Positions 52,191 to 63,428 of a stretch of DNA of 64,000 nucleotides are shown here, one piece after another; position 1 is the stretch's first letter; every line of letters starts with the position of its first letter. The translations under genes were made by a program, and so were the position numbers. This DNA comes from Actinomycetes bacterium. Lineage in GTDB: Bacteria; Actinomycetota; Actinomycetes; Propionibacteriales; Nocardioidaceae. The notes under the pieces were generated by a model. That model saw nothing but the letters and a program-made list of their open reading frames with translations. It ran no database searches and was not told the origin of the DNA. The DNA lies in assembly GCA_023460975.1 (NCBI GenBank), contig JAEWOG010000051.1:11301-75300 (forward strand), written 5' to 3'.

Positions 52191-52778
52191 ATGCCGCAGA
52201 ACTGGCTCGAGATGTCGTGGAAGGTCCTGGCGACCCGCGCCGGGTTGGGCATCATCTTCGGAATCGCCGTGATCGCGTGGCCCAAGCTGGCCATCGTCAC
52301 CTTCGTGGTGCTGTGGGGCGTGTGGGCCCTCATCGACGGCATCGGCGCACTGTTCGCCGCGTTCAGCTCAGGCGTCCCCGGGTGGGCGCGGGCGTTGGCG
52401 GGCGTGGTGGCGCTGGTCTCCTTCGCGGTGGCCGTCATCGCCATCGCCCGGCCCGGGGTGACCGCCGCGGCCATCACGTGGGCGCTTGGCCTCTGGCTGC
52501 TGGTGCGCGGTGCGTACGAGCTCGTGGGCGCGTTCCGCGTGGAGGGCACGCCCGCCAAGGTCCTGATCGCGATCTCCGGTGTGCTGGACGTGGCGCTGGG
52601 TGTCCTGTTCGTGGCGAACCCGGGTCGCTCCGCCCTCGCCCTGGCCGTCCTGCTGGGCGTGATGGCGCTCGTGTGGGGCGTCGTCCTGCTCATCGCCGCG
52701 CTGGCGCTGCGCAGCCAGGTACGCGCCATGGCCGGAGCCGCCGAGCCCGAGTTCGACGTCCGGCCCTCGCAGGGCTGA
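52191..52778 (+). CDS. HdeD-like DUF308 membrane protein
   Basis: 195 residues behind AAGGAGG. Six membrane helices in three repeated pairs, with repeated GIAVIAWP-, AIARPG- and VANPGRSA-type loops typical of HdeD/DUF308. Related proteins are linked to acid stress in enterobacteria; the role here is unknown. Start chosen by the ribosome site. Confidence 0.82.
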   Translation: MPQNWLEMSWKVLATRAGLGIIFGIAVIAWPKLAIVTFVVLWGVWALIDGIGALFAAFSSGVPGWARALAGVVALVSFAVAVIAIARPGVTAAAITWALGLWLLVRGAYELVGAFRVEGTPAKVLIAISGVLDVALGVLFVANPGRSALALAVLLGVMALVWGVVLLIAALALRSQVRAMAGAAEPEFDVRPSQG

Positions 52779-52782
52779 AGCC

Positions 52783-53043
52783 TCAGGAGGCCTTGCGGCC
52801 CTCGAAGTAGCCCCACGCGACGGTGACGATGAGCGCGCCCGCGACCGAGCCGAGGAGGCCGCTGGGGCGCAGGTCGAGGCCGTCACCGCTGAGCAGGCTG
52901 ATCAGCAGCCCGCCCACGAACGACCCCGCGAGACCGCAGGCAAAGGCCACGGGCCAGTTCACGGTGTTCATGGAGCGACCGAGGATGAGCTGGGCGATCC
53001 CTCCGACGAGGATGCCGAAGACGATGAGCGCGATAATGAGCAT
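52783..53043 (-). CDS. GlsB/YeaQ/YmgE-family stress-response membrane protein
   Basis: 86 residues. Opens LIIALIVFGILVGGIAQLILG, then a middle Pro-Val helix and a final GLLGSVAGALIVTVAWGYF helix. Gly-rich small membrane proteins of this family are common stress proteins. It converges on the HdeD-like gene with 4 nt between them. Confidence 0.85.
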   Translation of the reverse strand: MLIIALIVFGILVGGIAQLILGRSMNTVNWPVAFACGLAGSFVGGLLISLLSGDGLDLRPSGLLGSVAGALIVTVAWGYFEGRKAS

Positions 53044-53053
53044 GAGGCGAACC

Positions 53054-54196
53054 TTAGGCCGCGTCGCCGCCGCTCATCCAGTTCCGTACGTCCGGACGGC
53101 GTAGCAGGAACAGCACGAACACTGCTGCCAGACCGGGGAGCAGCGTGAACGGTCCAGCGATCGCCATCAGCAGGCACGACATCGCGGTCACCGCGGCCGA
53201 GACGAGCAGCAGCACCCGCGCCCAGTCCCTGCCCAGCAGGACCAGGATCCCCAGCACCACGGCGCCGGCACACCACGCGATGATGCCCGCGCCCATGAGG
53301 AAGACGCTGTTGCGCAGGAGGTCCTCGGTGACCCCCGGCTGCTCCATCAACTCGGGGTTGGCCGACGTCATCTCCGAGAGCACCCAGTCGAAGTCCGTGG
53401 CGACGACGACCATCGTCGCGCCCATGAAGAAGGCGATGGCCGCCGAGGTGAAGATGGTGATCAGGCCGGCGGCCACCACCGCTGCCGGTCGCGACGAGCG
53501 CAGCGGAAGCGGCGTGCTGCCCGGCTTGTTGCCCGGCGTCGCACCCTTCGCTGCTCCCGGAACGTGCGGCTCGTAGGGCTGGCCGAAGGTGTGCCCGTAC
53601 GGCCCCGGCTGGCCCGCCGCACCCGGCCCCTCGCCCACGTGGGGGCGCGGAGCGGAGGCGTCCTTCTCGGCCGTTCGAGGTGCAGACGGACCCGGAGGCC
53701 GTACGGAGGGGTCAGCCGAGTCCTTCGGGTCGCGGGTGAGCGGCACCGGGGGCGTCCACTTCCCGTCTCGGAACCACTCCCGCCCCGGCGACATCCACAG
53801 CATGACGGCGCTCACCGCCGCCATCGTGGTCGCAAACACGCCGGTGAGTGGGCCCGTCACGAAGAGCGGGACAGCCAGGATGCTGAGTCCCAGGCGCGCG
53901 GACTTCGAGCCCCGCATCGCGTAGCCGCCGAGCACGGCCATCGCCGCCGCGCACAGGGCGCCGACCATCAGCGTGGCGAACAGGGCGTCGTACCCCTGCT
54001 CCAACGTCGCCCCGGAACCAGCGAACGGTGGCTCGGCGAGGACGGCCTCCAGCCGGTCGCGGTTCTCGAGGCTGCGCAGGTTGCTCGCGCTCGAGAAGTT
54101 CTGGAGCACCACGAAGACACTCGCCACGATCACCAGCCCGGCGGCAAATGTCACCTGCGGCGGTCTGCGCGTGCTCTGCTCACTCACGGGGACCAT
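53054..54196 (-). CDS. Membrane protein, hypothetical
   Basis: 380 residues from the ATG at 54196; a GTG at 54187 is equally possible, and I see no good ribosome site for either. Two membrane blocks: one helix at about 15-35 and two or three at about 75-145, then a long Pro/Gly/Ser-rich cytoplasmic or extracellular linker (residues about 150-240), then four helices at about 250-365. No family recognised. The open frame extends upstream through the palindrome and repeats but is probably not coding there. Confidence 0.6.
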   Translation of the reverse strand: MVPVSEQSTRRPPQVTFAAGLVIVASVFVVLQNFSSASNLRSLENRDRLEAVLAEPPFAGSGATLEQGYDALFATLMVGALCAAAMAVLGGYAMRGSKSARLGLSILAVPLFVTGPLTGVFATTMAAVSAVMLWMSPGREWFRDGKWTPPVPLTRDPKDSADPSVRPPGPSAPRTAEKDASAPRPHVGEGPGAAGQPGPYGHTFGQPYEPHVPGAAKGATPGNKPGSTPLPLRSSRPAAVVAAGLITIFTSAAIAFFMGATMVVVATDFDWVLSEMTSANPELMEQPGVTEDLLRNSVFLMGAGIIAWCAGAVVLGILVLLGRDWARVLLLVSAAVTAMSCLLMAIAGPFTLLPGLAAVFVLFLLRRPDVRNWMSGGDAA

Positions 54197-54300
54197 TCCA
54201 CCATCGACGCCCAAGCGGCGCCGACCCAGCAGGAGGGCTGCGACTGCCAGCCTCCCACTCGTCCTGCGCAGGGAGCCCCTACTCGGCGGGCGAACCGTCG

Positions 54301-54332
54301 GCAGCGGGGAGTCCCATGGGACTCCCCGCTGC
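54301..54332. terminator. 32-bp perfect palindrome
   Basis: GCAGCGGGGAGTCCCA joined directly to its complement. It lies downstream of clpB (minus strand) and upstream of the 53-54 kb membrane protein gene. Probable clpB terminator without U-tract, possibly a cruciform element. Confidence 0.55.
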
Positions 54333-54358
54333 GTGTGGGGTGGCGTGTGAGGTGGAGT

Positions 54359-54448
54359 GGTTTCGACAAGCTCAACCAGCGGGGCGGCCGGTTTCGACAA
54401 GCTCACCCAGCGGGGTGGCCGGTATCGACAAGCTCAACCAGCGGGTGG
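54359..54448. repeat. Dispersed repeat, three 31-bp tandem copies
   Basis: Units begin at 54359, 54390 and 54421 with GGTTTCGACAAGCTC or its close variants (the third has GGTATC, the second CTCACCC). The shared core is the complement of the repeat inside purD. Here it is non-coding, between clpB and the next gene. Confidence 0.88.
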
Positions 54449-54454
54449 CACTGA

Positions 54455-57037
<2,583 letters not shown>

Positions 57038-57138
57038 GGTGCCCTCCTCGGGGTGTGGTGCTGTGGGGCGAGCCTGCCGGAACGGACACGGCCCGTCGAG
57101 CCTGCCGTACGCCAGGCTCATCAGTAGTAACGGCAACA

Positions 57139-57163
57139 AAGTTGAGTCTGTTCCACTCAACTT
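57139..57163. promoter_or_regulatory. HAIR operator (HspR-binding inverted repeat) of clpB
   Basis: AAGTTGAGT, 7 nt, ACTCAACTT: perfect 9-bp arms. The known HspR operator is CTTGAGT-N7-ACTCAAG; this matches its core TTGAGT-N7-ACTCAA exactly. It lies 102 nt before the clpB start, and hspR is encoded at 61.8-62.2 kb. Confidence 0.88.
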
Positions 57164-57304
57164 GAGAATTTTCCCCGAAACTGAGCAGATTCGATCACCC
57201 CCTCCCCGCGCACGGCACGGAGGGCGGACACTGCCTCACACAGGGCGGGGCCGATACCGCACCGAGGTGTCGCCGCCTGCCACCACAACTCGGGGGGAAC
57301 TCAC

Positions 57305-57979
57305 ATGCGCTTCATCAAGAATCTGCTGGTGGTCGCGCTGGGCGGCTTGCTGATCGTCACCAGCCTCGACTACCTCGCCTTCGCAGCCACCGGCAAGAGC
57401 GTGCTGCTGGGCAAGAAGAACACCACCGCCAAGGTCACCACCATCAAGCGGACGGTGGAGGGGCCGGTGCTCAAGCTCAAGTCCGCCACCTCAACCAGCC
57501 CGCCGCTGGTGGTCAACGGCAGGGGGCGCGTCACCAACCTCAACTCCGACCTGCTGGACGGGCTGGACTCCACCGCCTTCCTCCGCCCCGCGGACGTGGC
57601 CAATCTCGCGACCAAGGCCGAGTTGGTGCCTCTGGCATCCAAGGCGGAGCTGACACCGCTCGCCGTGAAGTCCGAGATCGCTCCCTCCCTGCCCATCCTC
57701 ACCATGACGGTGGCAGGGAACGGCGCCATCCTCACCGGCGGCCAGACCGCCAACGGTCCTGCGACCGTGGCTTGGGACGCGCCGTCGAGTCGGTACCTGA
57801 TCACGCTGCCGGGGGTCAACTACCACTATTCGGACTACGTCAGCGTCGCCACACCGGGGTGCAGCGGAACAGGAGCACGCACGAGCAGCGTGAGCGGGGA
57901 CCTGATCGTGCAACTGCAGGACTACGACGACGGCACGGGGACCCAGTGCATCTTCAACGTGGTGGTGTGGGGACCCTGA
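57305..57979 (+). CDS. Secreted or anchored protein with a phage-tail-like LDG motif
   Basis: 224 residues. The N-terminal hydrophobic segment (FIKNLLVVALGGLLIVTSLD) could be a signal or anchor. The middle contains NLNSDLLDGLDSTAFLRPAD, a motif seen in many actinobacterial surface proteins, then a beta-rich C-domain with two Cys (VATPGCSGTGARTSS and QCIFNVVVW). Function unknown. GGGGGAA stands upstream of the ATG. Confidence 0.65.
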   Translation: MRFIKNLLVVALGGLLIVTSLDYLAFAATGKSVLLGKKNTTAKVTTIKRTVEGPVLKLKSATSTSPPLVVNGRGRVTNLNSDLLDGLDSTAFLRPADVANLATKAELVPLASKAELTPLAVKSEIAPSLPILTMTVAGNGAILTGGQTANGPATVAWDAPSSRYLITLPGVNYHYSDYVSVATPGCSGTGARTSSVSGDLIVQLQDYDDGTGTQCIFNVVVWGP

Positions 57980-58089
57980 GGCACTGAGTTCCACACCACC
58001 AGCAGGGCGGCGCGTGACCACGTCGACACTGGCCTCTGGTCTCGCCCGCCTAGCATGGTGTCGGCCTCCGCCTCTGCGGCCGCACCCCT

Positions 58090-58785
58090 GTGAACGAGAA
58101 CTCGATGCCCCTCCTCCGCCGTCAACGCCGCTCAGCGGCGGTTGCCATCTTCATGACCCTCCTCGGCCTCACCGCGTACGGGGTGGTCCTCGCCGCTCCC
58201 CTGGCGGGTCTCGCCATCGTCGGCGCCGCCAGCCCGGCCCAGGCCCACGCCGGCCTCGAGGGCTCGGACCCCGCCGAGGGCGCCACCCTCGAGGCACTGC
58301 CGGACCAGGTGCAGCTCACCTTCACCGAGGAGATCGGCGAGCCCGCCTACGTAGCGGTCCGCACCCCCGACGGATCCACCTACGAGGACGGTGCCGCGGA
58401 GGTCTCCGGCCGCGTGGTGACCCAGCAGCTCACCGACGCCGCTGTGGACGGGAAGGTGACGATCGCCTACCGCGTCGTGTCCACCGACGGCCACCCGGTC
58501 ACCGGGGAGTTCACCGTCACGGTGTCCGGAGCACCCGAGAGCCCAGCCACACCCGACACCACGGCCACACCCGAGCCCACGACGGACTCCGCCCAGGCTG
58601 ACAACGACCCTGACCACAACTCCGACCACAACTCCGGCCACGACGAGGCCCCGGCCGACGACGAGGCCCCGGCCGACGACGACTCGGGGCTGTCCCCGAT
58701 CGCAGTGGCGCTCATCGTCGTCGCCGTGCTCGTGCTGGGCGGCGCCGCGGTCCTCGTCAGCCGCGCGAGGCGGCGACAGCAGTGA
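58090..58785 (+). CDS. copC: Copper-binding CopC-like protein
   Basis: 231 residues from the GTG; an ATG five codons on is an alternative. Signal peptide ends near residue 48 with AQA-HAGLEGSDP; after cleavage the N-terminal His fits the CopC copper site, with later STDGHPVTGEFTV. It has a CopC-type beta-sandwich, an acidic/His-rich linker (DHNSDHNSGHDEAP), a C-terminal membrane helix and an RRR tail. Binds copper outside the membrane. The stop overlaps the copD-ctaG GTG (GTGA). Confidence 0.87.
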   Translation: MNENSMPLLRRQRRSAAVAIFMTLLGLTAYGVVLAAPLAGLAIVGAASPAQAHAGLEGSDPAEGATLEALPDQVQLTFTEEIGEPAYVAVRTPDGSTYEDGAAEVSGRVVTQQLTDAAVDGKVTIAYRVVSTDGHPVTGEFTVTVSGAPESPATPDTTATPEPTTDSAQADNDPDHNSDHNSGHDEAPADDEAPADDDSGLSPIAVALIVVAVLVLGGAAVLVSRARRRQQ

Positions 58786-60785
58786 CTCGGCGCGCGTGGT
58801 CGGTCCTCGGCCTGACCACCCTCGCGGCGCTGATCGCGCTCGTGGCAGTGCTCAGCCAGAGCGGCGCCATCGTGGCCGTACCCCTCGGCCTTCCCGACCC
58901 GGGCGCCCTCACCACGTGGGGCGTCCCCGTCCTGGTCACGCTCGTGTTCGTGACGGCCTCGTTCGTGGTCTCGTGCCTGCTCGTACCGCTGCTCACGATG
59001 ACCCGCCTGCGCGAGCCCCACTCCCCTGCCGCCGCCCGCGCCGTACGCGCCGCGCTGTGGGGCACCGGCTGCTGGGCCGCGCTGACGGTGGCACTCGGGT
59101 GGTTCACGGTCTCCGACCTGTTCGCGACGCCCGTCGGCGAGGTCCCCGCCACCCTGGTCAGCGCCTTCGCCAGGGAGTCCGACCCCGGGCGCGCGCTCGC
59201 GGCGCAGTTCGTCCTCGTTGCCGCCCTGTGGTGCCTGCTCCTGTTCGCCACGACCGCCCGCCGCGCGCTGTGGGCGTTGCTGCTCGCGCTGGGAGCCCTC
59301 GTACCGTCCGTGCTGACCGGCCACGCCGCCTCGAGCGGCAGCCACGACACCGCCGTCGTGGCGATGCTGATGCACCTGCTGCCCGTGATCGTGTGGGTCG
59401 GCGGGGTCGGCGCGTTGTGGTGGCACCTGTCCAGCACCGCTGAGGTCCAGCAACGCGCGGCGCGGCGGTTCTCGGGCCTGGCCGCCTGGTGCCTGGGCCT
59501 GACCGCCGCCTCCGGACTCGTGAGCGGATGGTTGCGACTGGGCTCGGTGTCCGAGTTCGTGACCACGCCGTACGGCCGGGTCGTGCTTTTGAAGGTCGCC
59601 CTCCTGCTCGTCGTGGGAGCGCTGGCCGCCCCGCTGCGTCGTACGGTCCGAGGGGCCGAGGACTCCCCGGCCTGGCGTCGCTTCTCGCTGCTCAGCGCCC
59701 TCGAACTCGCCGTCCTCGGCGCGGCGCTCGGCGTCGGCGTCGGCCTGTCTCGTACGCCGCCGCCCGTCGGTGAGCCGTACACCAGCCTCGCCGAGAGCCT
59801 GCTCGGCGGCCCCCTGCCGCCAGCCCCCACGTTCGAACGGCTCCTGATGTCGGTGCAGCTCTCCGGCGTCGGGTTGGCCGTGGTGGGTCTCGGCACCGCC
59901 GCCTACGTCGTCGGAGTCCTCACGCTGCGGCGCCGCGGCGACCGCTGGCCCGTGGGCCGTACGGTCTCCTGGTTCCTCGGCCTGGCGCTCGTGGGCTACG
60001 TGACGATGGGCGGCCTGGGCGTCTACTCGCACGTGATGTTCAGCGCCCACATGGGCGCCCACATGGTGCTGTCGATGATGGCGCCCATCCTGCTGGTGCT
60101 GGGCGCGCCGATCACGCTTGCGCTGCGCGCCCTCCCGGGCTCGGACGTGCCCGGTGGCGACGGGCCGCGGCAGGTGCTGGTGGCCTTCCTCAACTCGCGG
60201 TGGTCACGCGTGGTCACCAACCCGGCCTTCGCCACGATCATGTTCGTCGGCAGCCTGTATGCCATCTACTTCACCGGCCTCTACGACGTCCTCATGGCCA
60301 ACCACCTCGGCCACGCGTTCATGGAGGTCCACTTCCTGCTCGCCGGCTACCTCTACTACGAGGTGATCATCGGACTCGCGCCCCTGCCGCGCCGACTGCC
60401 CCACCTGGGCCGCCTGGGGCTCGTGGTGGCCGTGGCGCCGTTCCACGCGTTCTTCGCGATCTCGGTGATGTCCACGACCGTCCTGCTCGGAGCCGACTTC
60501 TACACGATGCTCGACCGGCCGTACGCCACTGACCTCATGGCCGACCAGTACCTCGGCGGCGGCATCACCTGGGGTGCGGGCGAGGTGCCACTCCTGGTGG
60601 TCGCCCTGGTCCTGCTCGTGCAGTGGTTCCGCGACGACACCCGCAAGGCCGCCGCCGCCGACCGTCGCGCCGACCGCGACGACCGCGAGCTGCGCGAGTA
60701 CAACGCCTACCTGGCGCGCATCGCCTCGGGCGAGGCCAAGCGCTCAGACCGAGACCCCACCACCCGCACGACCGGCGACGACTGA
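58782..60785 (+). CDS. CopD-CtaG fusion protein (copper transport and cytochrome oxidase assembly)
   Basis: 667 residues from the GTG. The first about 330 residues have CopD-type helices with TGHAASSGSHDTAVVAMLMH and GGVGALWWHL. The second half is a CtaG (caa3 assembly) domain with YSHVMFSAHMGAHMVLSMM, LNSRWSRVVTNPAF, and HFLLAGYLYYEVIIG, which contain conserved His residues. It probably imports or hands over copper for cytochrome oxidase. The C-terminal tail is charged. Translationally coupled to copC. Confidence 0.88.
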   Translation: MTRRAWSVLGLTTLAALIALVAVLSQSGAIVAVPLGLPDPGALTTWGVPVLVTLVFVTASFVVSCLLVPLLTMTRLREPHSPAAARAVRAALWGTGCWAALTVALGWFTVSDLFATPVGEVPATLVSAFARESDPGRALAAQFVLVAALWCLLLFATTARRALWALLLALGALVPSVLTGHAASSGSHDTAVVAMLMHLLPVIVWVGGVGALWWHLSSTAEVQQRAARRFSGLAAWCLGLTAASGLVSGWLRLGSVSEFVTTPYGRVVLLKVALLLVVGALAAPLRRTVRGAEDSPAWRRFSLLSALELAVLGAALGVGVGLSRTPPPVGEPYTSLAESLLGGPLPPAPTFERLLMSVQLSGVGLAVVGLGTAAYVVGVLTLRRRGDRWPVGRTVSWFLGLALVGYVTMGGLGVYSHVMFSAHMGAHMVLSMMAPILLVLGAPITLALRALPGSDVPGGDGPRQVLVAFLNSRWSRVVTNPAFATIMFVGSLYAIYFTGLYDVLMANHLGHAFMEVHFLLAGYLYYEVIIGLAPLPRRLPHLGRLGLVVAVAPFHAFFAISVMSTTVLLGADFYTMLDRPYATDLMADQYLGGGITWGAGEVPLLVVALVLLVQWFRDDTRKAAAADRRADRDDRELREYNAYLARIASGEAKRSDRDPTTRTTGDD

Positions 60786-60888
60786 GACGGCAGGCAACCG
60801 TGCGGCGACCCGCCTGAAACTCCGCACAAACCGTCAAGAAATCCCGCAGGGGGTTTCGTACGGCACCCTCGACGGGTATCCCAAGAAG

Positions 60889-60993
60889 ATGAGTTGGCTC
60901 TTCAAAGCACTGAGCGACAACCGCATCGTGGGTGGCGCCTTCCTGTCTCTGGTGGTGCTCAACGCGTTCGCAATCTCGCGCGGTTGGTACTGA
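60889..60993 (+). CDS. Possible 34-residue membrane peptide
   Basis: MSWLFKALSDNRIVGGAFLS then a hydrophobic stretch ending AISRGWY. The only support is the amphipathic start and single membrane helix; there is no good Shine-Dalgarno, only weak AAGAAG. It follows copD-ctaG by 103 nt. Too short for normal gene finding. Confidence 0.3.
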   Translation: MSWLFKALSDNRIVGGAFLSLVVLNAFAISRGWY

Positions 60994-61033
60994 TCGGGGT
61001 CGCCCGGCACGCCGCCCCTGACACGATGGGGCG

Positions 61034-61768
61034 GTGGAACTGCCTGTGCTCGCCGCCGATTGCAGCCGATGCTTCGCGCTGTGCTGCGTCCTCGTCCCGT
61101 ACGAGCGGGGCCCTGACTTCGCGGCGGACAAACCCAGCGGAGTCCCGTGCGCCCATCTGGGCAGCGACGACCTCTGCACGATCCACGACGACCTGAGCGA
61201 GCGCGGCTGGTCGGGGTGCGTCCGGTTCGACTGCTTCGGGGCCGGGCAGCAGGTCTCGCAGGTGACGTACGCGGGAACCTCCTGGCGAGACTCACCCAAC
61301 CGGGCCGAGATGAGCGCGGTGCTGTCCGTGATGAGGCAGTTGCACGAGATGGTGGCCCTGCTCGACGAGGCGCGACAGCGCGCCGCGGTCGACGCTGAAG
61401 GGGCGCTGGGCGAGGTCCTCGCACTCACCCGCGGCACGCACGAGCAACTGCTCACCGCCGACCTCGACGACATCAGGGGCCGGGTCTCGGAGGTCCTCGG
61501 AGCGGCCTCGGCGGCGGTGCGAAAGGCGTGGCCGGACGCGGCCGACCTGGCGCGTGCGGACCTGGCGGGCCAGGACTTGCGCCACCGCGACCTGCGGGGC
61601 GCGCACCTGCGCGGGGCGCTGCTGATCGGATCCGACCTGCGCGGGGTCGACCTGACGGACGCCGACCTGCTCGGCGCCGACGTCCGCGGCGCCCGCGCTG
61701 AGGGCGCGCAGCTCGACGGCGCCCTGTTCCTCACCCGGGTGCAACGGGTGGCGATGAAACTCGGCTGA
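61034..61768 (+). CDS. Cys-rich pentapeptide-repeat protein
   Basis: 244 residues from the GTG; CACGAT 6 nt upstream suggests a leaderless message. The N-terminal 70 residues have DCSRCFALCCVLVPY and further Cys in VPCAHLG, LCTIHDD, GCVRFDCFGAGQ: a metal-binding Cys cluster like YkgJ. The middle is helical. The C-terminal 70 residues are pentapeptide repeats (ARADLAGQDLRHRDLRGAHL) forming a beta helix. The family is conserved in actinobacteria, function unknown. Converges on hspR with 9 nt between them. Confidence 0.82.
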   Translation: MELPVLAADCSRCFALCCVLVPYERGPDFAADKPSGVPCAHLGSDDLCTIHDDLSERGWSGCVRFDCFGAGQQVSQVTYAGTSWRDSPNRAEMSAVLSVMRQLHEMVALLDEARQRAAVDAEGALGEVLALTRGTHEQLLTADLDDIRGRVSEVLGAASAAVRKAWPDAADLARADLAGQDLRHRDLRGAHLRGALLIGSDLRGVDLTDADLLGADVRGARAEGAQLDGALFLTRVQRVAMKLG

Positions 61769-61777
61769 AGCGGGGGC

Positions 61778-62218
61778 TCAGGTGCCCCGACGCCACACCA
61801 CGACGGACTGGCCCGTGTACGGCTGGAGCAGAGCCGGGAGCTTGGACACCGGACGCGGCGCGGGAGCGTTCGCTGCCGCGCGCGCCTGGCCCAGGGCCTC
61901 GTGCGCGCGGGCCAGCTCGGCCTGCAGTTCGGCGTTGCGCCGGGCCAAGGCATCGACCTGGTTCTGCAGGTCCATGATGCGCCGGACGCCTTCGATGCCG
62001 ATCCCCGACGCGGTGAGGTCGGCGATCGTGCGCAGCAGTTCGACGTCGCGGTGGCTGTAGCGACGACCGCCACCGCCGGCCCTGCCGGGGGTGATCAGCC
62101 CCATGCGCTCGTAGGTCCGCAGCGTCTGCGGGTGCAGGCCCGTGAGTTCCGCGGCCACGCTGATGACGTACACGGCCGCTTCGGGCCCCGGCGTCGACAG
62201 CTGGTCGCGGGGGGTCAT
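61778..62218 (-). CDS. hspR: Heat-shock repressor HspR
   Basis: 146 residues. MerR-type helix-turn-helix: YVISVAAELTGLHPQTLRTY then ERMGLITPGR, followed by a coiled coil (VDALARRNAELQAELARAHE). HspR represses the dnaK operon and clpB, with DnaK acting as co-repressor in Streptomyces. The ATG overlaps the dnaJ stop by 4 nt. The likely operator in this window is the HAIR site before clpB. Confidence 0.95.
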   Translation of the reverse strand: MTPRDQLSTPGPEAAVYVISVAAELTGLHPQTLRTYERMGLITPGRAGGGGRRYSHRDVELLRTIADLTASGIGIEGVRRIMDLQNQVDALARRNAELQAELARAHEALGQARAAANAPAPRPVSKLPALLQPYTGQSVVVWRRGT

Positions 62219-63366
62219 CGGGACTCCTCGAACAGCGCGGTTCGCAGCGGAGTGCCGGCCATCGCGGCTCGGTAGCTCTCCAGCGCCTCACGTGCGGTGT
62301 CGTCGAGGCGCGCAGGCACCTGCACCTCCACCGTGGCGAGCAAGTCGCCGTGCGAGCCATCCTTCTTGGGCGCACCCTTGCCCCGGACGCGGAACGTGCG
62401 CCCGTTGGGCGTCCCCGCAGGCACCTTGAGCGTCACGGGGGAACCCCCGAGCGTGGGCACCTTGATCTCCGCGCCGAGCGCCAGCTCGTCGAAGGAGACC
62501 GGCACATCGACGGTCAGGTTGTCGTCCTTGCGGCCGAACACCCGGTGAGCGGTGACCTTGACCTGGACCAGCAGGTCTCCCGCGGGACCGCCGTTCTCGC
62601 CGGCGCCACCCTTGCCGCGCAGGCGGATCTTCTGCCCGTCCCTCACGCCCGCGGGGATGCGGGCTTGGATGGTCCGCGACGACGTGCCGTGGCCACTGCC
62701 GTGGCACGTGGGGCACTTCTCGTCGTACACGAGCTGCCTGCCGCCGCACGCCGGGCAGGTCTCGTTGATGGAGAACGAACCACCCATCTGCGAGGCCACG
62801 ACGCCCGCGCCCTCACAGGTGGCACAGATGTGCGGCTTCGTCCCCGGCTTGCCGCCGGTGCCGCGACACGTGTCGCACACGCTGTCGGAGGCGAGCCGCA
62901 GCGAGATCGTGACGCCGTCCAGCGCGTCGGTGAAGCTGATCGTCGCCGTCGTCTCCAGGTCGGGACCCTTGCGCGGACGGGCCTGGGCCCGCCCACGACC
63001 ACCGCCGGAGAACATGTCGCCGAACATGTCGCCCAGTCCGCCGCCCCCACGCTGGCCGAACAGGTCGCTGAGGTCGAACCCGCCCTGACCGCCGCCGGGG
63101 CTGCCGAAGCCGCGTCCGTACGCGGCACGCATGTCGTCGTACTTCTTGCGCTTCGGCGAGTCCCCGACGACGTCGTAGGCCTCGGCGACGGCCTTGAACT
63201 TCTCGTGCTTGGCGTCGTCACCCGGGTTGGAGTCGGGGTGGTTGTCCCGTGCGAGCTTGCGGTAGGCCTTCTTGATGTCGGCCTCGCTCGCATCCTTTGA
63301 CACACCGAGGACCTTGTAGAAGTCCTTGGTCGCCCAGTCGGCACGCATGCCGTCATTGGCGCTCAC
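62215..63366 (-). CDS. dnaJ: Co-chaperone DnaJ
   Basis: 383 residues from a GTG with GGAAGGAGG upstream. J domain with the catalytic HPD in ARDNHPDSNPGDD near residue 45, a Gly/Phe-rich linker (GRGFGSPGGGQGGFDLSD), four CxxCxGxG-type zinc motifs (CDTCRGTG, CATCEGAG, CPACGGRQ, CPTCHGSG), then the client-binding C-domain. Acts with DnaK and GrpE. Its place between grpE and hspR marks it as the dnaK-operon copy (DnaJ1). Confidence 0.96.
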   Translation of the reverse strand: MSANDGMRADWATKDFYKVLGVSKDASEADIKKAYRKLARDNHPDSNPGDDAKHEKFKAVAEAYDVVGDSPKRKKYDDMRAAYGRGFGSPGGGQGGFDLSDLFGQRGGGGLGDMFGDMFSGGGRGRAQARPRKGPDLETTATISFTDALDGVTISLRLASDSVCDTCRGTGGKPGTKPHICATCEGAGVVASQMGGSFSINETCPACGGRQLVYDEKCPTCHGSGHGTSSRTIQARIPAGVRDGQKIRLRGKGGAGENGGPAGDLLVQVKVTAHRVFGRKDDNLTVDVPVSFDELALGAEIKVPTLGGSPVTLKVPAGTPNGRTFRVRGKGAPKKDGSHGDLLATVEVQVPARLDDTAREALESYRAAMAGTPLRTALFEESR

Positions 63367-63428
63367 CCGCGCCTCCTTCCCTCATGGTTGGTGGATTGTG
63401 CCCTCGCGGGCGGTGTGATGCTGCTCGG

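Noticed and set aside
54196..54406. N-terminal extension of the 53-54 kb membrane protein through the palindrome and repeats
   Set aside because: The added residues come from the dispersed repeat and the palindrome and resemble nothing; starts at 54196 or 54187 directly precede a normal membrane helix.
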